Positions 11,830 to 23,651 are shown, counted from the stretch's first letter. The stretch: DNA of 64,000 bases from Vandiemenella viatica (GCA_031002005.1 CM061920.1:107195447-107259446), one strand, 5' to 3'. The notes: generated by a model not told the origin, from the sequence alone. Numbers and translations: made by a program.

Positions 11830-12228
11830 GCTGGTCACAGTCATTTCTGGATGGCACGCAAAGAAGAGTAGCTAGATTTGTTTGTGGAGATTATTGCAGG
11901 GCCCAGTCAGTATCTGATATGACAAAGGGGCTGGATTGAGTCTGAAGGACTGGAGGAGGGTGGAGGAGGGTACAAGGCTTGGTGATGGGGCTTGGAGGGA
12001 TATTGGTTAAAGAATTAGGAATAGTGCGTGGAAGGGGAAAGATGACCATGACCACAAGCTGCTCTCGATTTCATTCATAAGGAAATGAGATTTTTTTTGG
12101 GAGGGGGGTAAGGGTGTCAGGGATTGGATCAAATTACCAAGTAAAGTGATGAATAATTTACCAAAAATGCTGAAAAAATTTAAAATTTGTAAATCACAAA
12201 CGTAGATGGGGGATCAATTTAACAGTTA
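11830..12228 (+). pseudogene. LINE family A 3' part, left of mariner
   Basis: Plus-strand sequence reads as RRVARFVCGDYCRAQSVSDM, then NSAWKGKDDHDHKLLSISF, then KLPSKVMNNLPKMLKK, the normal motif order for the end of family A ORF2. One stop and shifts are present. The 3' end resumes at 13541 after the mariner. Confidence 0.68.
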
Positions 12229-12230
12229 TA

Positions 12231-13538
12231 CAAGGGTAAGCCAAATGAAAACCTTATATTTGTAATAAAAAATCGAAATTTCGCGCCGTTGTCCTGTAAG
12301 TTGGTAAGTGTGCTACAAGTAGCGTGCAGAATGGCCTGTAGGTGGAAGCATAGTGCAGATGCACAAATACCATTGCAGTATCAGTATAAAGATGGCTGCC
12401 CCACTTGAGACTTGCACCAGGGAAGAATAGCATTCTGTTATTCGGTTTTTGAGTAGTGAAGGTGTGAAACCTATTGAGATTCATCGAAGAATGAAGGTTC
12501 AGTATGGTGATGCTTGTTTGTCACAGCAGCAAGTCTACGAATGGAGTAGGAAGTTCGCAAATGGTGTAACTTCAGTGGAAGATGCTCCTCGTCCAGGTCA
12601 GGCACCAGGAGTTGTGACTCCACAGAACATTGCAGCAGTTGAAGCCATAGTGATGGAAAACCGCCGAGTGACACTGAATGACATTGCAGCATGTTTAAAG
12701 ATTAGTCATGGTTCAGCACACCACATTGTGCATGATATGCTCCAGTTTCACAAAGTGTCTGCAAGATGGGTGCCACGGCAGCTGACTCCTGAAATGAGAG
12801 AACGACTTCTTGATGTTTGAGAAGAACTTCTTCAGTGCTTTGAACGAGAAGGTGATGGCTTCCTTGCAAGAATCATTACTGGGGACGAAACCTGGGTTCA
12901 CTTCCATCAACCAGAAATGAAGAGAGCGAGCAAGGAATGGCGCCATTCCTCATCACCAAAACCAAAGAAGTTTCGAACAGAACCATCAGCAGTGAAGGTT
13001 ATGCTGACTCTTTTGGGATGAAAATGGCGTCATTTTGGAGCATTACATGCCTAGAGGGACCACTGTCACCAGTGCATCATACACAGATTTCCTAAAAAAT
13101 CATCTTCAGCCTGCAATCAAATCAAAGCGACGTGGATTGCTGTCATCAGGTGTCCTTTTGCAACATGACAATGCAAGGCCCCACACTGCCCATACAACAG
13201 TTGCAACAATCACAGACCTGAACTTTGAGTGTCTTCCTCATCCACCATACTCACCAGACCTTGCCCCAAGTGATGTCCATATGTTTGGACCACTCAAAGA
13301 AGCAATGGGAGGAAAGAAGTTCCATTCTGATGAAGAGGTACACCACGCGGTGCATGTGTGGTTGCGCGGACTACCAAAAGAATTTTATTCTAAAGGAATA
13401 TATGCACTTTGTAAGCGCTGGAGGACTTGCATTGAGCATGGGGGAGATTATGTTGAAAAGTGATACAGCTTTGTACCACTTCTGCACAGTAAATAATATT
13501 TTAAAAAATATTTAAGGTTTTCATTTGACTCACCTTCG
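12231..13538 (+). mobile_element. mariner transposon (1308 bp) in LINE
   Basis: Terminal inverted repeats share the core caaatgaaaacctta: the left begins caagggtaagc, the right reverse-complemented begins cgaaggtgagt. TA dinucleotides flank both ends (12229-12230, 13539-13540), the mariner target duplication. At 1308 bp it is full length for mariner. It lies within the 3' part of a LINE family A copy, which continues on the right with gtgtgtgctccattgcaattaa. Confidence 0.88.
12392..13463 (+). pseudogene. mariner transposase pseudogene
   Basis: The putative start ATG at 12392 is followed by the paired HTH region (IEIHRRMKVQYGDACLS, VYEWSRKFANG). Then come the catalytic motifs TGDETWVHF, LQHDNARPHTA and YSPDLAPSDVHMF, with 34 residues between the last two aspartates, i.e. 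D,D34D. All three catalytic aspartates remain. Three lesions disable it: TAG at 12428-12430, TGA at 12818-12820 and a one-base indel near 13012-13018. The last motif has V where mariners usually have Y. Confidence 0.88.
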
Positions 13539-13540
13539 TA

Positions 13541-13680
13541 TTATATAAGATAATTAAAAAATAAAATAAATATGGGGTAAGTAGATGACTAAAGGAATTG
13601 CCACCAGAGTGTGTGCTCCATTGCAATTAATTTAAATCAGTTACGTAATCTGCGAACAACGTAACTTCTGGATGTAAACC
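13541..13680 (+). pseudogene. LINE family A 3' end, right of mariner
   Basis: It contains the family's terminal sequence tgtgtgctccattgcaattaa, also present near 29090-29115 and 61535-61560. Together with 11830-12228 it forms one copy interrupted by mariner. Confidence 0.55.
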
Positions 13681-13689
13681 ACCAACACA

Positions 13690-14560
13690 ATAATTGACTA
13701 GAATAATTAAAAGCAATGGTTACACTTCAATACATCACAAAATACCTGCTTTCATTTCATCCTCTTTTGGTACTGCATTTCCTCATCTAACCCTTTACTT
13801 CCAAACCTTAAAGAACTTCTCTAAACAACACGTCACTTTTTCAGCAATATCAATTGTTTTACATTATTTACTACCACTTAATGGTTCACTCAGGCAAATG
13901 CTTTGGAGAGGTTCAGTGCTTCACTGTTAACTTGGCATCCCTTGTCCATTTCATGCAAAATATCTTGCACATAACCCACTAACTGAGATTCACATGAATA
14001 ACCTCTTTAAAATAAAGTTATGGAATACCACTGAGGTCAAACTAATTGGATTTAATTTTCAACCATATTTGTCTCCCCTCTATTATTAGCTGGTATTACA
14101 ATGACTATTCAAGATCTCTGGTATGCAGCACCTTTCCAGCCTCAATCTAAGTAATATTTCAAGGTACTGAAATTTGTAGTATCCTCCTATCTCAAATACA
14201 TGTAAGGTAACATCATCATTCCCGATACCCTCACACCCTTTAAATCTAGTTAGTACTTTGATTATATATTCAAGATCTATTTCAAATTTCCAGGCTCCTG
14301 CTTATGTGGAGAAGCTTCTGTTCTAATTTTTCTTATCCCATCTCTGCATGACAATCTTTAATGGCCTGTAAAAACCAGTGCTTAATATCTCTGCCATTTA
14401 TATCCTCAGTAACTTCTTTTCTATTTTCCATAACTGAATATCTTCTCTTCCACTAATGAAATCATAAAAATTTCCAGTTGCATCATATGTTGTTCCCCCC
14501 TTTAGTTATTATTTATTTCATTAATGCATCTTTAGTTTTCCTTTATTAATTCCTTGATAA
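13690..14560 (-). pseudogene. LINE family A reverse-transcriptase fragment
   Basis: The minus strand near 14030-13870 reads RGYSCESQLVGYVQDIL then ALNLSKAFA, matching the RT finger/palm region of the copy at 59560-59680 (SRKSQLVHYLQEL). Sequence to the right is more decayed but colinear. No intact frame. Confidence 0.55.
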
Positions 14561-14564
14561 GTTG

Positions 14565-15595
14565 TTTCAAATGCTTTCCCTCTGTTAACACTTTTTCAAC
14601 CTGTGTGTTATAGAATGTTGGTTGTAAGGCTCAAAGTAAATACTTGGGGCTAAGCATACTTCTTGTCTGTACTGTGAACAAATAATGTTCATACCGTGAG
14701 CCTTCTGGTACCTCAATATTTAATAAAGCGGTCACCACACATTCGTATTATAAACTGCAAACATGAAGGGTACAATAAAATAAAGTCATTGGACACAGTT
14801 ATAGATTTGCCAAATACTTATGTTCTTGAAAAGTTTCTCTTTACAACATTGGTAACAGAATTTGGATAAGCGATTCAACAATGATTACTTAGAAGATTGT
14901 CAGGTTAAGCACATTCACTCAAGAAGACAAACACTCACTAAGACCCCTAACTTAAGTGAGAGAATGATTACAGCATGTTAAGATATGCAGCAAAAACTAC
15001 CCATGGGGAGCAATTTGCTCCGCGAACTGACGTGAACTTAACTGTTTGAAATCTACTGGAAGACTGGGCATTTTAAAGATGACTGCCGGTCCTTTTATTG
15101 ACTTTCAGATTTCTATGATGTAAGCAAAAACTTTTGAAAATTAATATCTCTCAATGTACTGGATAGTTTAACTTGCAATTGATACATGGATTTCTTGATA
15201 CCTTATTCTATCAATTTCAACTTAATTTAGTCTTTAGAAAGGTTTCTATAAGATTAACCTTGAAGACTCTTACCCCATCAAATCTGGAACTAAATTTTTC
15301 TGGGCATAATAATACACTTTAAAATAATTCTTACACTGAGCTTTAGTCGTGGAAAATAATTTAAAAAAAAAAAAAAACTACTTTAATTGAAATTTCTTTC
15401 TGCTACATAAGCAACTTCAAAATCGACTTATAGAGTATGTTACAACTGGGGATAGCTAATAGAAATGCTTTTGGTGAGCTAATAGGTACCTTACAAGGTT
15501 CTGCATTTTTTGTTTTGGGATTAACATTTCTTCTTGCAGTACTATAATCTCTTTGAAAATTATGCACTTCCTCTCCACTGAACTGATGCTCTCAT
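14565..15595. other. intron 4, nothing recognised
   Basis: AT-rich, with an A run near 15361. No coding signal on either strand. Confidence 0.4.
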
Positions 15596-15599
15596 TCCA

Positions 15600-16165
15600 T
15601 ACACTGAACCTTTCTAAGAAATATGTTTTCAATTCTGGAACCCTTTCTTTCTTTCTTTTTTGCTGTCTCTACAGTTCTTTCCTTCAACTTCCACTAACAA
15701 ATTAACCAATCCCTCAAGCCTTAAAATTTGATCAACTATCCTGTCTCTTCTTTCTGTAAGATTCTTCCACAAGCTTCTTTTCTCACCCATCATTTCCAGA
15801 ACATATTCATTTTGTTCTTTATTTGTGCATTTAATTTTCAGCATTCTTCTGTAGCACCACATTTAAAATGCTTCAATTTTCCTTATTTCTGGTATTCCTA
15901 AAGTCCAGAATTTGCTACCATTTGTGATGTGCTCCACACATAGTTTTGAAAAGTTCTGTCTGATTCTTAGGTCAATATTTGAAACTAAAAGATTTCTCTT
16001 TTTCATGGAAATTTTTTTCATTAATGCATCTCTGCTTTTAACATCATTCCTGCTTCGGACATCAGTTGTAATTTTACTTCCTAAGTAGCAGTATTCATTT
16101 ACTTCTCCTATTGCATCCAATTCTATTTTTATATTTAATTCGCCATTACTGCTATGATTTATTTA
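15600..16165 (-). pseudogene. RTE-like LINE, ORF2 C-terminal fragment
   Basis: The minus strand encodes EVNEYCYLGSKITTDVRSR, RDALMKKISMKKRNLL, then in a second frame MWCYRRMLKI and ERRDRIVDQILRLEGL. The order YLGS-IT-D, K-F-KKK-L, FEMWCYRRML, R-GHILRR-GL is the familiar C-terminus of RTE-clade ORF2 proteins. A frameshift lies near 15862. A second copy of the clade occurs at 56900-58250. Confidence 0.78.
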
Positions 16166-16200
16166 ACATTTCATGACATTTCTCTTGCTTTGGTTTATAC

Positions 16201-16570
16201 AAGGACAGATCGGAAAGTAACGCACAATAATTTTTTCTCCCCTGGTATTGCAACTGAAATGTTGAAATTTCATGATGATATAGTTTGAAGTTTGCGCTAT
16301 AGAGGGTATTTTGTTTTCATGTGCAGCTCTAGCGAGAGAAGTGTGAACTATGAAACAAACATGGCGCGCATGTTACTGTCATCCACATGTGAAGAGCAGT
16401 GAAGTGTAGTTCAATATTTGTGGGCCAAAGGGATTCACCAAGTGAAATTCACAGGGACATGTGTGGCATGTATGGGGACGACTGTCTGGACCGTAGCAAT
16501 GTCTCCAGGTGGTGCGCATTCTTCCACGAGGGCCACGTGAACCTTAGTGATATTGAGCCAGTTTGAAAGA
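16201..16570 (+). pseudogene. mariner-like 5' fragment with HTH region
   Basis: It begins acaaggacagatcggaaagt, reminiscent of mariner ends. Around 16432-16560 the plus strand encodes SEIHRDMCGMYGDDC and SNVSRWCAFFHEGHVNLSD, the paired HTH region at the N-terminus of mariner transposases. The catalytic part is absent; sequence past 16570 is unrelated AT-rich DNA. It is a different lineage from the 12231 element. Confidence 0.7.
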
Positions 16571-16859
16571 ATATTTCATTATTTTAAAAGAATAAATGCA
16601 TGAAATTAGTTCCACAAGTTTTATTTTATTTAATAAAAAAGTGAACTTCTATAAGTGTTTAGAAATATTGACTTTTAAATCTCACATAGTGAGTAGGTGA
16701 CTGATCTTTTAAAAGGGTTAACTTGACAATCTTCGAGGCCTTAAAAATAAATTTATTAGCTTCAAGAGTTTGCATTTATCAAGATGTTTAACAAGATCAA
16801 GACCACAGATAAATCTGGGGACATTACAAATATTATCAACGAACTCAATATCAAAGAAT

Positions 16860-17075
16860 GTAAATCCTGCCATGTGTAAGTTTACCTGTGAAAATATGCC
16901 TGTTTCAACTTTACCCTTTCTTTCACTGTCACCTAATCCAGTACCTTAATCACATTAGTTATTGATTGCATTCTGAAGTAATTTCCACAGACAAATCTAG
17001 ATGTCCTTTGAACCTCCTGTAACTGCTGTAGAGCAGGGCACCCAATTTATGGGCAAACTTTTTTTTAGCTCCACT
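16860..17075 (-). pseudogene. LINE family A fragment
   Basis: It shares with other copies the plus-strand order tatcagttactgattg-cattctg, then atttccacagacaaatctaga, then ctcctgtaactgc (minus-strand RAARFVCGNY...SVTD region). Short and decayed. Confidence 0.5.
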
Positions 17076-17291
17076 GCTGCGCCGGGCCAGCCAGAAGCTG
17101 TTTGAAGGAGGGGTAGGCCCTGTCTGGTCAGGGGCTACCTATGGCTGGGGCTCATGGCATTTTGCCACTCCTGTCACCCTATTGTTACACCACTGTATGC
17201 CTCCCCTGAGACTGAAATGTTTTATTTTTGGGCTGACCGGAGCTACTCCAATGAGAGCATGAATAGTAAATATGATTGTTGATTTACCTAC

Positions 17292-17452
17292 CTGGCAAAT
17301 GACATCCCCATGCGCAGTGCGCACTTGATACAGATAGCGATACTTGTTCTGCCTCATCTCTGCCCTCTGCTCACGAGTGCGTGGAGGAAGCCCTCCGGGT
17401 CCTCCCCGAGGGCCTGCAGGGCCTCCATGGTGATGCTGTTTCATATAAGCTG
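17292..17452 (-). CDS. TMEM198: TMEM198-like gene, cytoplasmic-tail exon
   Basis: This 161-nt minus-strand exon is flanked by ATTTGCAG and a GTAGGTAA donor. It encodes a His/Gly/Pro/Arg-rich tail (MKQHHHGGPAGPRGG, then PPRTREQRAEMRQNKYRYL) ending RTAHGDVICQ. The RYLYQ...GDV block matches the cytoplasmic end of TMEM198 proteins as I remember it (human: NGDVLSPSYIQS). Phase agrees: two bases of a split codon at the start complete the single C left by the exon at 30379, giving proline, and the exon ends on a codon boundary. The acceptor is a tandem NAGNAG (TGCAGCAG), so 17449 is an equally plausible start that would drop one alanine. Confidence 0.86.
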
Positions 17453-17499
17453 CTGCAAATGATGGAAGCTTCAGTATTGTTACCTGAATTCTCATAGTT

Positions 17500-19905
17500 A
17501 TGATTGATGTTGTTAGCTTCACATTTATTGATATTTTTATAATATACACTACATATCATTTAGAGTAAATATTCCATAAACTGAAATTTGTTTCAGAGAT
17601 TGATTCGGAACCAAAGTATCTAATATAGGAATAAGCTTTACACAATCCATAGGAAAAAATAACAAACCCTCTAGCATTGTAAATAAATTATACAAACATA
17701 AACTTAATATTGGAAGACACTTCAAGTCAAAATTGGACCATTATCATGCGAGTTCATGAAGACTGAAGTTTTAAAGCTAAATAAAATAGAAAGTTTCATA
17801 AACACTTTAGCTGATAGTACGATTAAAAACAAACATTTAATGGTGATATTTATATGGCCTGAAAATTTTATTTAGGAAGGTAAATGAATTTGAAACTATG
17901 TTTACAAGGAAATGGTGATGCAATCAGTGGTAAGGTAATGTGAGCAAAAGCAAATTTCGGGGATAGGAAAGAAATGTTTGTTTAAATAGATAAACTAAAT
18001 TTAACTATGGCAAGACTTTTTCAGCATGTAAAAGAACCTTGTGACAAAAATTATAATTTATAAAGAAAACATAAATAAGTTTTTTAGAAGAAGAAATAAA
18101 TTCAAATTTTAAGTAAAGGGAGATGTATAGAAAACTAAAAATATAATCAAATCTAAAACTAAATAAAGTAATAATAGTATAAGAGTTTGGAATTAAAATT
18201 AAGTTTAAAGGCTGAAAATGGGATCTTTATGTTTAACTTTGAAGGTTATGTCATTGACAGATGGAAAAAAAAGGAATCTGTCAAAAGTGGGACATGGATA
18301 ATCAAACAGAGCCTGGAATTCTAAGAAAAACAGGTGAAATCCCCATCAAAAAGTATAACTAAATAAAAGACATATGAGTTTCTGAAGTTTTGTGGGAGCA
18401 CCTGGAGAGTTTTGATGCAGCAAAAGTAAAACACAATTAAAGATTACATCCGAATAAAGACAACTACAGACATGAAACACATGTCAAATTAAACAGAAAA
18501 TTAAAATGAATCTAAACACTTTTAGGTTTATAGACAAATAAAATTATCAACCCTCAACTTTCAGAAATAAATAACTGCTAAATGAAGAGGTTCAGAAGAA
18601 AAGTAGTTGTAGGCAAAAGTATCCAAAATAATCAGTTCTATATTACAGGCAAGTTTCAGAAGAATCCAATTAAAATAAGCTACCATGGGAAATAAAACGA
18701 AAAACTTTCTGGGTACGAGATTATAAAAGCACATTATTTTTTTCCTCATCATGGCAGTTAATCAGCAGGTATGGTCCACATCAGTCTTATTGAAAATGCA
18801 GAAGTAGAAATACAAAATTTTCACCAACATGTAACTTTTGGGAGTTAAAATATTTTGGCATGACAGGAGCTTGGAGAAGGAAATATTTACTGTAGGAAAG
18901 AAATTTGAAATTACTTTGGTTAACAACCGTGATGCAACTAAGGAAAATGGAAGCGGCTTCTAGGCGATATAAATAAGAAAAGAAAGGGAAATTAACCCAC
19001 CACATACCAAAGTGGACGGATGCAATGAGAGAACACTAATGCTGACAAACAACTACACAATATTTCGGCATATGCCTTGCTCACAAACCATCAGTTTTTG
19101 AAGGTTTGCAAACTTTAAAAATTAATAAGGAATGAAAACATGTGAATTCTGCTTTTATTGTGATTACTTGCAATCTTAGGATTTTTGAGGTCCAATTTAA
19201 TCTTTAGTAATGTGCTATGTAACCTGATACCAGTTTTAAATCCAATAACCTCGAATAATTTCTATGCTTCACCTTTACTCCATTATCTCTTACGATGATT
19301 GATGGCTGTTCTAAACAAAACCTTGTAGTGACTTGACTAGGTTTCAGGCTATGCATTGTATCCACAGCCACACCTAATGATTAAACTTGCTATCTCCAAG
19401 CAACATTTTCTCATTACAAGCACAAAATAGTTTGAGTATTAAATGAAAGAAATTAATATTGATTTAAAATACAATGAAGTTGGAGTAAAAAAAAAAATTG
19501 TAAGAACTCTCAAATCTATCAAATGTAAAATATATCCTGTCAATGATACAGCCAGAATTGAACAAACTTCAGCTATGACTTGAATAAAGGGGTCACTGCA
19601 CTTACAAAATGGACTGTTGGTGTTAGAATTTCCATTTGATTAAAATGTATGTATTAACATTTATGCCCTCCATTCCTAACAGGATATTAAAAGCACCTCA
19701 TTAATTTACAGAATTGTAGTGTTCAAGACAAGAAATGTGAATACCTATATTCTTTATATAAAAAAAATTGTATAAACATTTATATTTTCAAATAATTGTT
19801 TCAGAATTTAGAATGTTCCATTTGATTATTGATAATTATTGAATAATGGTAGTGAGGAATGCCAAATAGTAGTGTATTAATGACCATCTCTTTTCATTAT
19901 TCCAA
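17500..19905. other. intron 3, nothing recognised
   Basis: 2.4 kb of AT-rich DNA with only small chance frames on both strands. No terminal repeats or transposon motifs that I can identify. Confidence 0.45.
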
Positions 19906-19914
19906 TGAATGATT

Positions 19915-20345
19915 ATGATGGTGGTCTACAGTCCGAAGTTAGGTTGCTTGCAGATGACATAATGTTGTACAGCAGGATTAAAATGTGATAGATTTGTGAA
20001 GAGCTTCAGAGGAATGTCAACAAGATATGCAATACAGGTGAAAAAAATAATGGTTGGGTATGATTAGAAGAGGAGAACAAATTGCTTGTTGAAGTTATAA
20101 AGTGTAAATATCTTGACATCATTTGATATATATCAACGAGAAGGACACTTTAAACAGTTGGTAGGCAGAGATTTAAAAGCCCAGTACTTTCTGGAGATGG
20201 TATGAGGGGATGAACCAGTGATGTGAGGGAATTTTGATACAAAACACTGGCCAGACCATCACTTGAGTATGGTGGGTTAGCATGAGATATACATCATGGA
20301 GTTGAAGGAGTTGTAAAGAAGAGCAGCTAGATGTTTTGTGGAAAA
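19915..20345 (+). pseudogene. LINE family A fragment
   Basis: Plus-strand sequence follows the family A order: gatggtggtctacagtc-gaagttaggttg-ttgcagatgacataatg (RT palm, ADD), then ttgaagttataaagtgtaaatat, then cttgagtatggtgg and agagcagctagatgttttgtg (RAARCFV). It stops at 20340, where a SINE-3 copy begins. Confidence 0.62.
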
Positions 20346-20349
20346 AAAG

Positions 20350-20533
20350 AACACCATTGAGTGTCTGACTGGAGGTGAAAAGGTCCTTGGTTTGAATCCA
20401 TGTCTTGGCAGGGGTTTTCATAGGCCCTTAACCCATCTACAGCACAGTTTGTTGTGTAATGTGTAGTACAGCAGAAAGCTTCTTTGATTCGGATTCCATT
20501 CAACTGTAGGTTCCCTTTACCCAGTAGTATTAC
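20350..20533 (+). repeat. SINE-3 copy, plus strand
   Basis: The head holds a box-B-like ggtttgaatcc near 20389. The body matches the 44680-44845 copy: cccttaaccc, acag-ttgttgtgtaatgtg, gattcggattcca, aactgtaggt-ccct. It lies immediately after a LINE fragment and is interrupted at its end by a hAT MITE. Confidence 0.62.
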
Positions 20534-20541
20534 TGGGATAG

Positions 20542-20733
20542 CAGTGGCGGAATGAGGATTTTGGTTTGGAAGGGGCTTGAGTTGGGCTGGGGTAGGCTTT
20601 ATAGTCATGCTGCCATTAAAGATCAGTAGAGCTAAAAAAAAAAGTCTCCACAATTATGATGTCAGGGGTGGACCTGATACTTTTTTTGGGGGGGGGGGAG
20701 GCTTGAGCCACCTTCCCCCTGGATCAACCACTG
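20542..20733. mobile_element. hAT MITE, 192 bp
   Basis: The left end cagtggcggaatgagg and right end (reverse-complemented) cagtggttgatccagg are inverted repeats. Flanking 8-bp repeats are tgggatag (20534-20541) and tgggttag (20734-20741), 7 of 8 identical. CAGTGG starts and 8-bp duplications are typical of hAT elements. It contains a G run at 20689. Confidence 0.75.
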
Positions 20734-20969
20734 TGGGTTAGATTAGGTAAAGAGTACCCTACCTCCAGTACAGGCCGTCCTGTGGGATGGTCCAACCAGC
20801 CAACATTTGGGTTGAATAACAAGCTTACTTTTTTTAATAACACAATTACTATACAGGGGCAAGCATGCGGTATATCTGTGACTGGAGAGCCACATGAGGT
20901 ATTTCAGCGAATGAGGTGGCAGTTGAGTCGGGAGCAGGACTCAGGAGATAGCGGCCAATGTGGCTGGAG

Positions 20970-21165
20970 GATAAGTGGGTGTGCTCGTGGTAAATCAGAC
21001 AGTGTAAAACAGAAAAGACAGTCTCTTTATCGCAGAGTGTTGTTCATGTGATTTCGTGGGTAGAACAGTGACTATGCTCATGGTAAAGCAGACAGTGTAA
21101 ACCAGAAAAGACAGTCTCTTTATCACAGAGTATTGTGCATGTGATTTCGTGGGTATAAGTAAGAG
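20970..21165. repeat. 93-bp tandem duplication
   Basis: A unit starting near gtgctcgtggtaaatcagac (20981) recurs 93 bp later as atgctcatggtaaagcagac (21074). Both contain agacagtctctttatc-cagagt and tgatttcgtgggta. About two copies with roughly ten differences. Confidence 0.75.
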
Positions 21166-21169
21166 TTTG

Positions 21170-22650
21170 TAGCGATGTCAACAACCCAAGAGCCTGCTTT
21201 CTTCCGATAAATAATTCATGGTCAAAATTGTAATTGATCATGCTGAACTTTCACTGAAATAAAAGTGTTGTTCCCTCACGACTGCTGAACAATCATTTTG
21301 AAAACCATAACATTTTCTGAACTATTTTCAAATGTTATGTTGGTCGCGACCTGGTCCAAGCTTGTTTATTAACTAAATTATACAAAACAAATAACAGGTA
21401 TATAGACGTATTTGTTACAAATTGATATGATAAAAGAGGTTGAGACCCACTGGTAGACAGGAGGCATTTGAAGATAGAAGCAATTATATAATAATAACAT
21501 ATACCACAATATGTGTCTGCAAACCATGTTAACTTTGTTATTATATGCTTTTGTTGATGTGAAATCCATAGATCTGTGAATGGCAGCACACGGATGAAGA
21601 TTACATAGCATTTATTGTTCACTCTGCTTGTGCCCCTCCAGCAAACAACATTTGTGAGTCATGGTTGCTGCTATCAATTAACGATTTCACGCTGGAAGTA
21701 TGCATCAGGTATATTTTGATCTTTACATAACTTTCTATAAGGTATTCTAATTATTGAATTAATGTGATTGTCCTTGAGAACATTTTCATTTCTGTTATAA
21801 TGTTTAAATAGTGTAAATTCAAAAAGTCATGTCAAACAATGGAATGAAAAATATAAATATGAAATAAAAGCTATATATGACACGGCCATAACAACTTGGT
21901 AACAGGATGTGCCAAGACAGTATTATCAGGTTAATATGCAGAAGGTTTAATAGAAGTGGACAGGCAGCTAGCAGATTTAATGTATTTGTATAATATTTGG
22001 ATTTAACATAAAACATTTTGCAGTATAAGAGAGTCAAAAGATGCTTTAAGTAAGATTAATTGTTTGTTAAGTGTCAATTTTTCATGAATCATTGTGGAGA
22101 GCAGAAGAGTATGGTTTAGAAACGGTAGAGTAACTGTTAAAAGTAGTCCGAGGCAAATAGCGCAGGAGGTAAAAGAAAGCCACTGGTGTGGTGTGAGTTT
22201 AATGACCACAAGTTTTGCCTCCAGATGTTAAGTGTACTGGAATTATTGAAGTGCAGTGTAGTGTGATTTTAAGTAATTCAGACAAGAGCTTCTGGAAGAA
22301 CTGAGTGATCTTGTAATTAGTTGGTCAGAATGGAGTGTTTTGTGTTGTTGGTGGTGAGAATCTGTAATTGTAGGAGAAGAAATTATGAACTGCCTTATCC
22401 ACACTTAATTAATTAAATTAGCTGTTGGTGGTGATCAGGAAATATGTATGTGGTTAGCAAACAAATCAAAAGTGAACTGCAGAGCGGTCTGTGTTGTGAT
22501 TTCTTAATAAAAATGAACCTGCAATCCAAACAATCAACTAATCTGTACCACATATCAAAACCCACCTGACCACAGCCAGACTTTATCACAACAAGGCTTT
22601 AAATTTATTGCACATCTGTGATGTCATAACTTAATCTGACAATCCTAGAC
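21170..22650. other. intron 3, nothing recognised
   Basis: AT-rich DNA with chance open frames on the minus strand only. No family or terminal repeat identified. Confidence 0.4.
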
Positions 22651-22659
22651 CTACAATTT

Positions 22660-22765
22660 AATGTGGAATCTGAATCATGGAGCATCTTAGCATAATTCAA
22701 ATGAACAAAGTAAAGCCTTGCCACAGGTGAATGTTAGTGTAAGACATATAAATGTTCTGGCTGAA
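22660..22765 (-). repeat. SINE-3 fragment
   Basis: Plus-strand text gacctacaatttaatgtgg, aatctgaatcatgg, catcttagca, gccttgccacaggtgaatg follows the SINE-3 body in minus orientation, as at 38910-39095. The tRNA-like head is missing. Confidence 0.55.
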
Positions 22766-22849
22766 TTTACAACTGAGTAAAAGCTCCATAGACAATATTT
22801 TGCTATGAACCTATATTTTGCTATGAATACACAGATTATATATATATAT

Positions 22850-23458
22850 AATATTGTAATAGGGAAATTAGGAGGTTAAAGAGGCTTTTAAGAAGAAAAC
22901 AACAGAGTTAAGGGACAACAAAGTAATAAGTAACTCTTGAAAAAACTAAACAAGGAATTAATGGCAGCAAAGAAGGAAAGATGAAGAATATTATTGGTGG
23001 AGGGGTACAGCTGAATAATGAATCTAGAAATTTTTTAAGGCTGTGATAAAAAAAAGTGAAGGGAAGGTATCAGACAATTATAGATAAGCTTGAAGAAGAA
23101 GTTGCTGAATATTTAAAAAGGCAGAGATTTTAAGTGACTGGTTTAATTCGATGATTAGGGACTATGATTCAGGAATGAGAGAATGAGCTTGTTGACACAA
23201 AAAATTGAAATTCATCCTGATGATATTATGAAAGAACTAAGAAAGCTGAAAAACCATAAGGAGGCCGCTGAAGATAATGTTACTACTACTTAAAGATGGG
23301 AGGATGTGACATTGTACCTGATTATGAAGTGTTATTAGAGTCTGGATACTCGCTGCATACCAGATGACTGGAGAAGTGTGAAGTAGTACCAGTCCATAGA
23401 CTAGGGGTGACAAATGGATCGAAAATTACAAACCGATCTGTTTGACTTGAGTGGTAAT
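22850..23458 (+). pseudogene. LINE family A, part left of copia
   Basis: It matches the copy at 59050-59500: tattatgaaagaactaagaaagctgaaaaa, atgtgacattgtacct, cataccagatgactgg and aaattacaaaccgatctgttt (RT motif NYxPICLT). It is cut at 23458 by copia and resumes at 27931. Confidence 0.72.
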
Positions 23459-23651
23459 TATTGGTCATATATCAAAATATGTTAAGTTATACTAGCAGCA
23501 ACATTTGTTAAATATAATCTGTGTTCCATGTACAATGTACATCTACAATATTATCTATGCTATGCTTGTGCTTCTATGATCTCTGCTATTAAATAAAGTC
23601 AGTCGTTCTTGAAACACGAAAATGTGCACTACTGTTTATTTAAAACTTACA
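23459..23651 (+). repeat. copia 5' LTR
   Basis: 193 bp, starting TATTGG and ending TTACA. The starting dinucleotide is TA, not the usual TG, in both copies. Contains aataaa near 23592. Boundaries are fixed by the gtaat duplication and the abutting primer-binding site. Confidence 0.92.
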
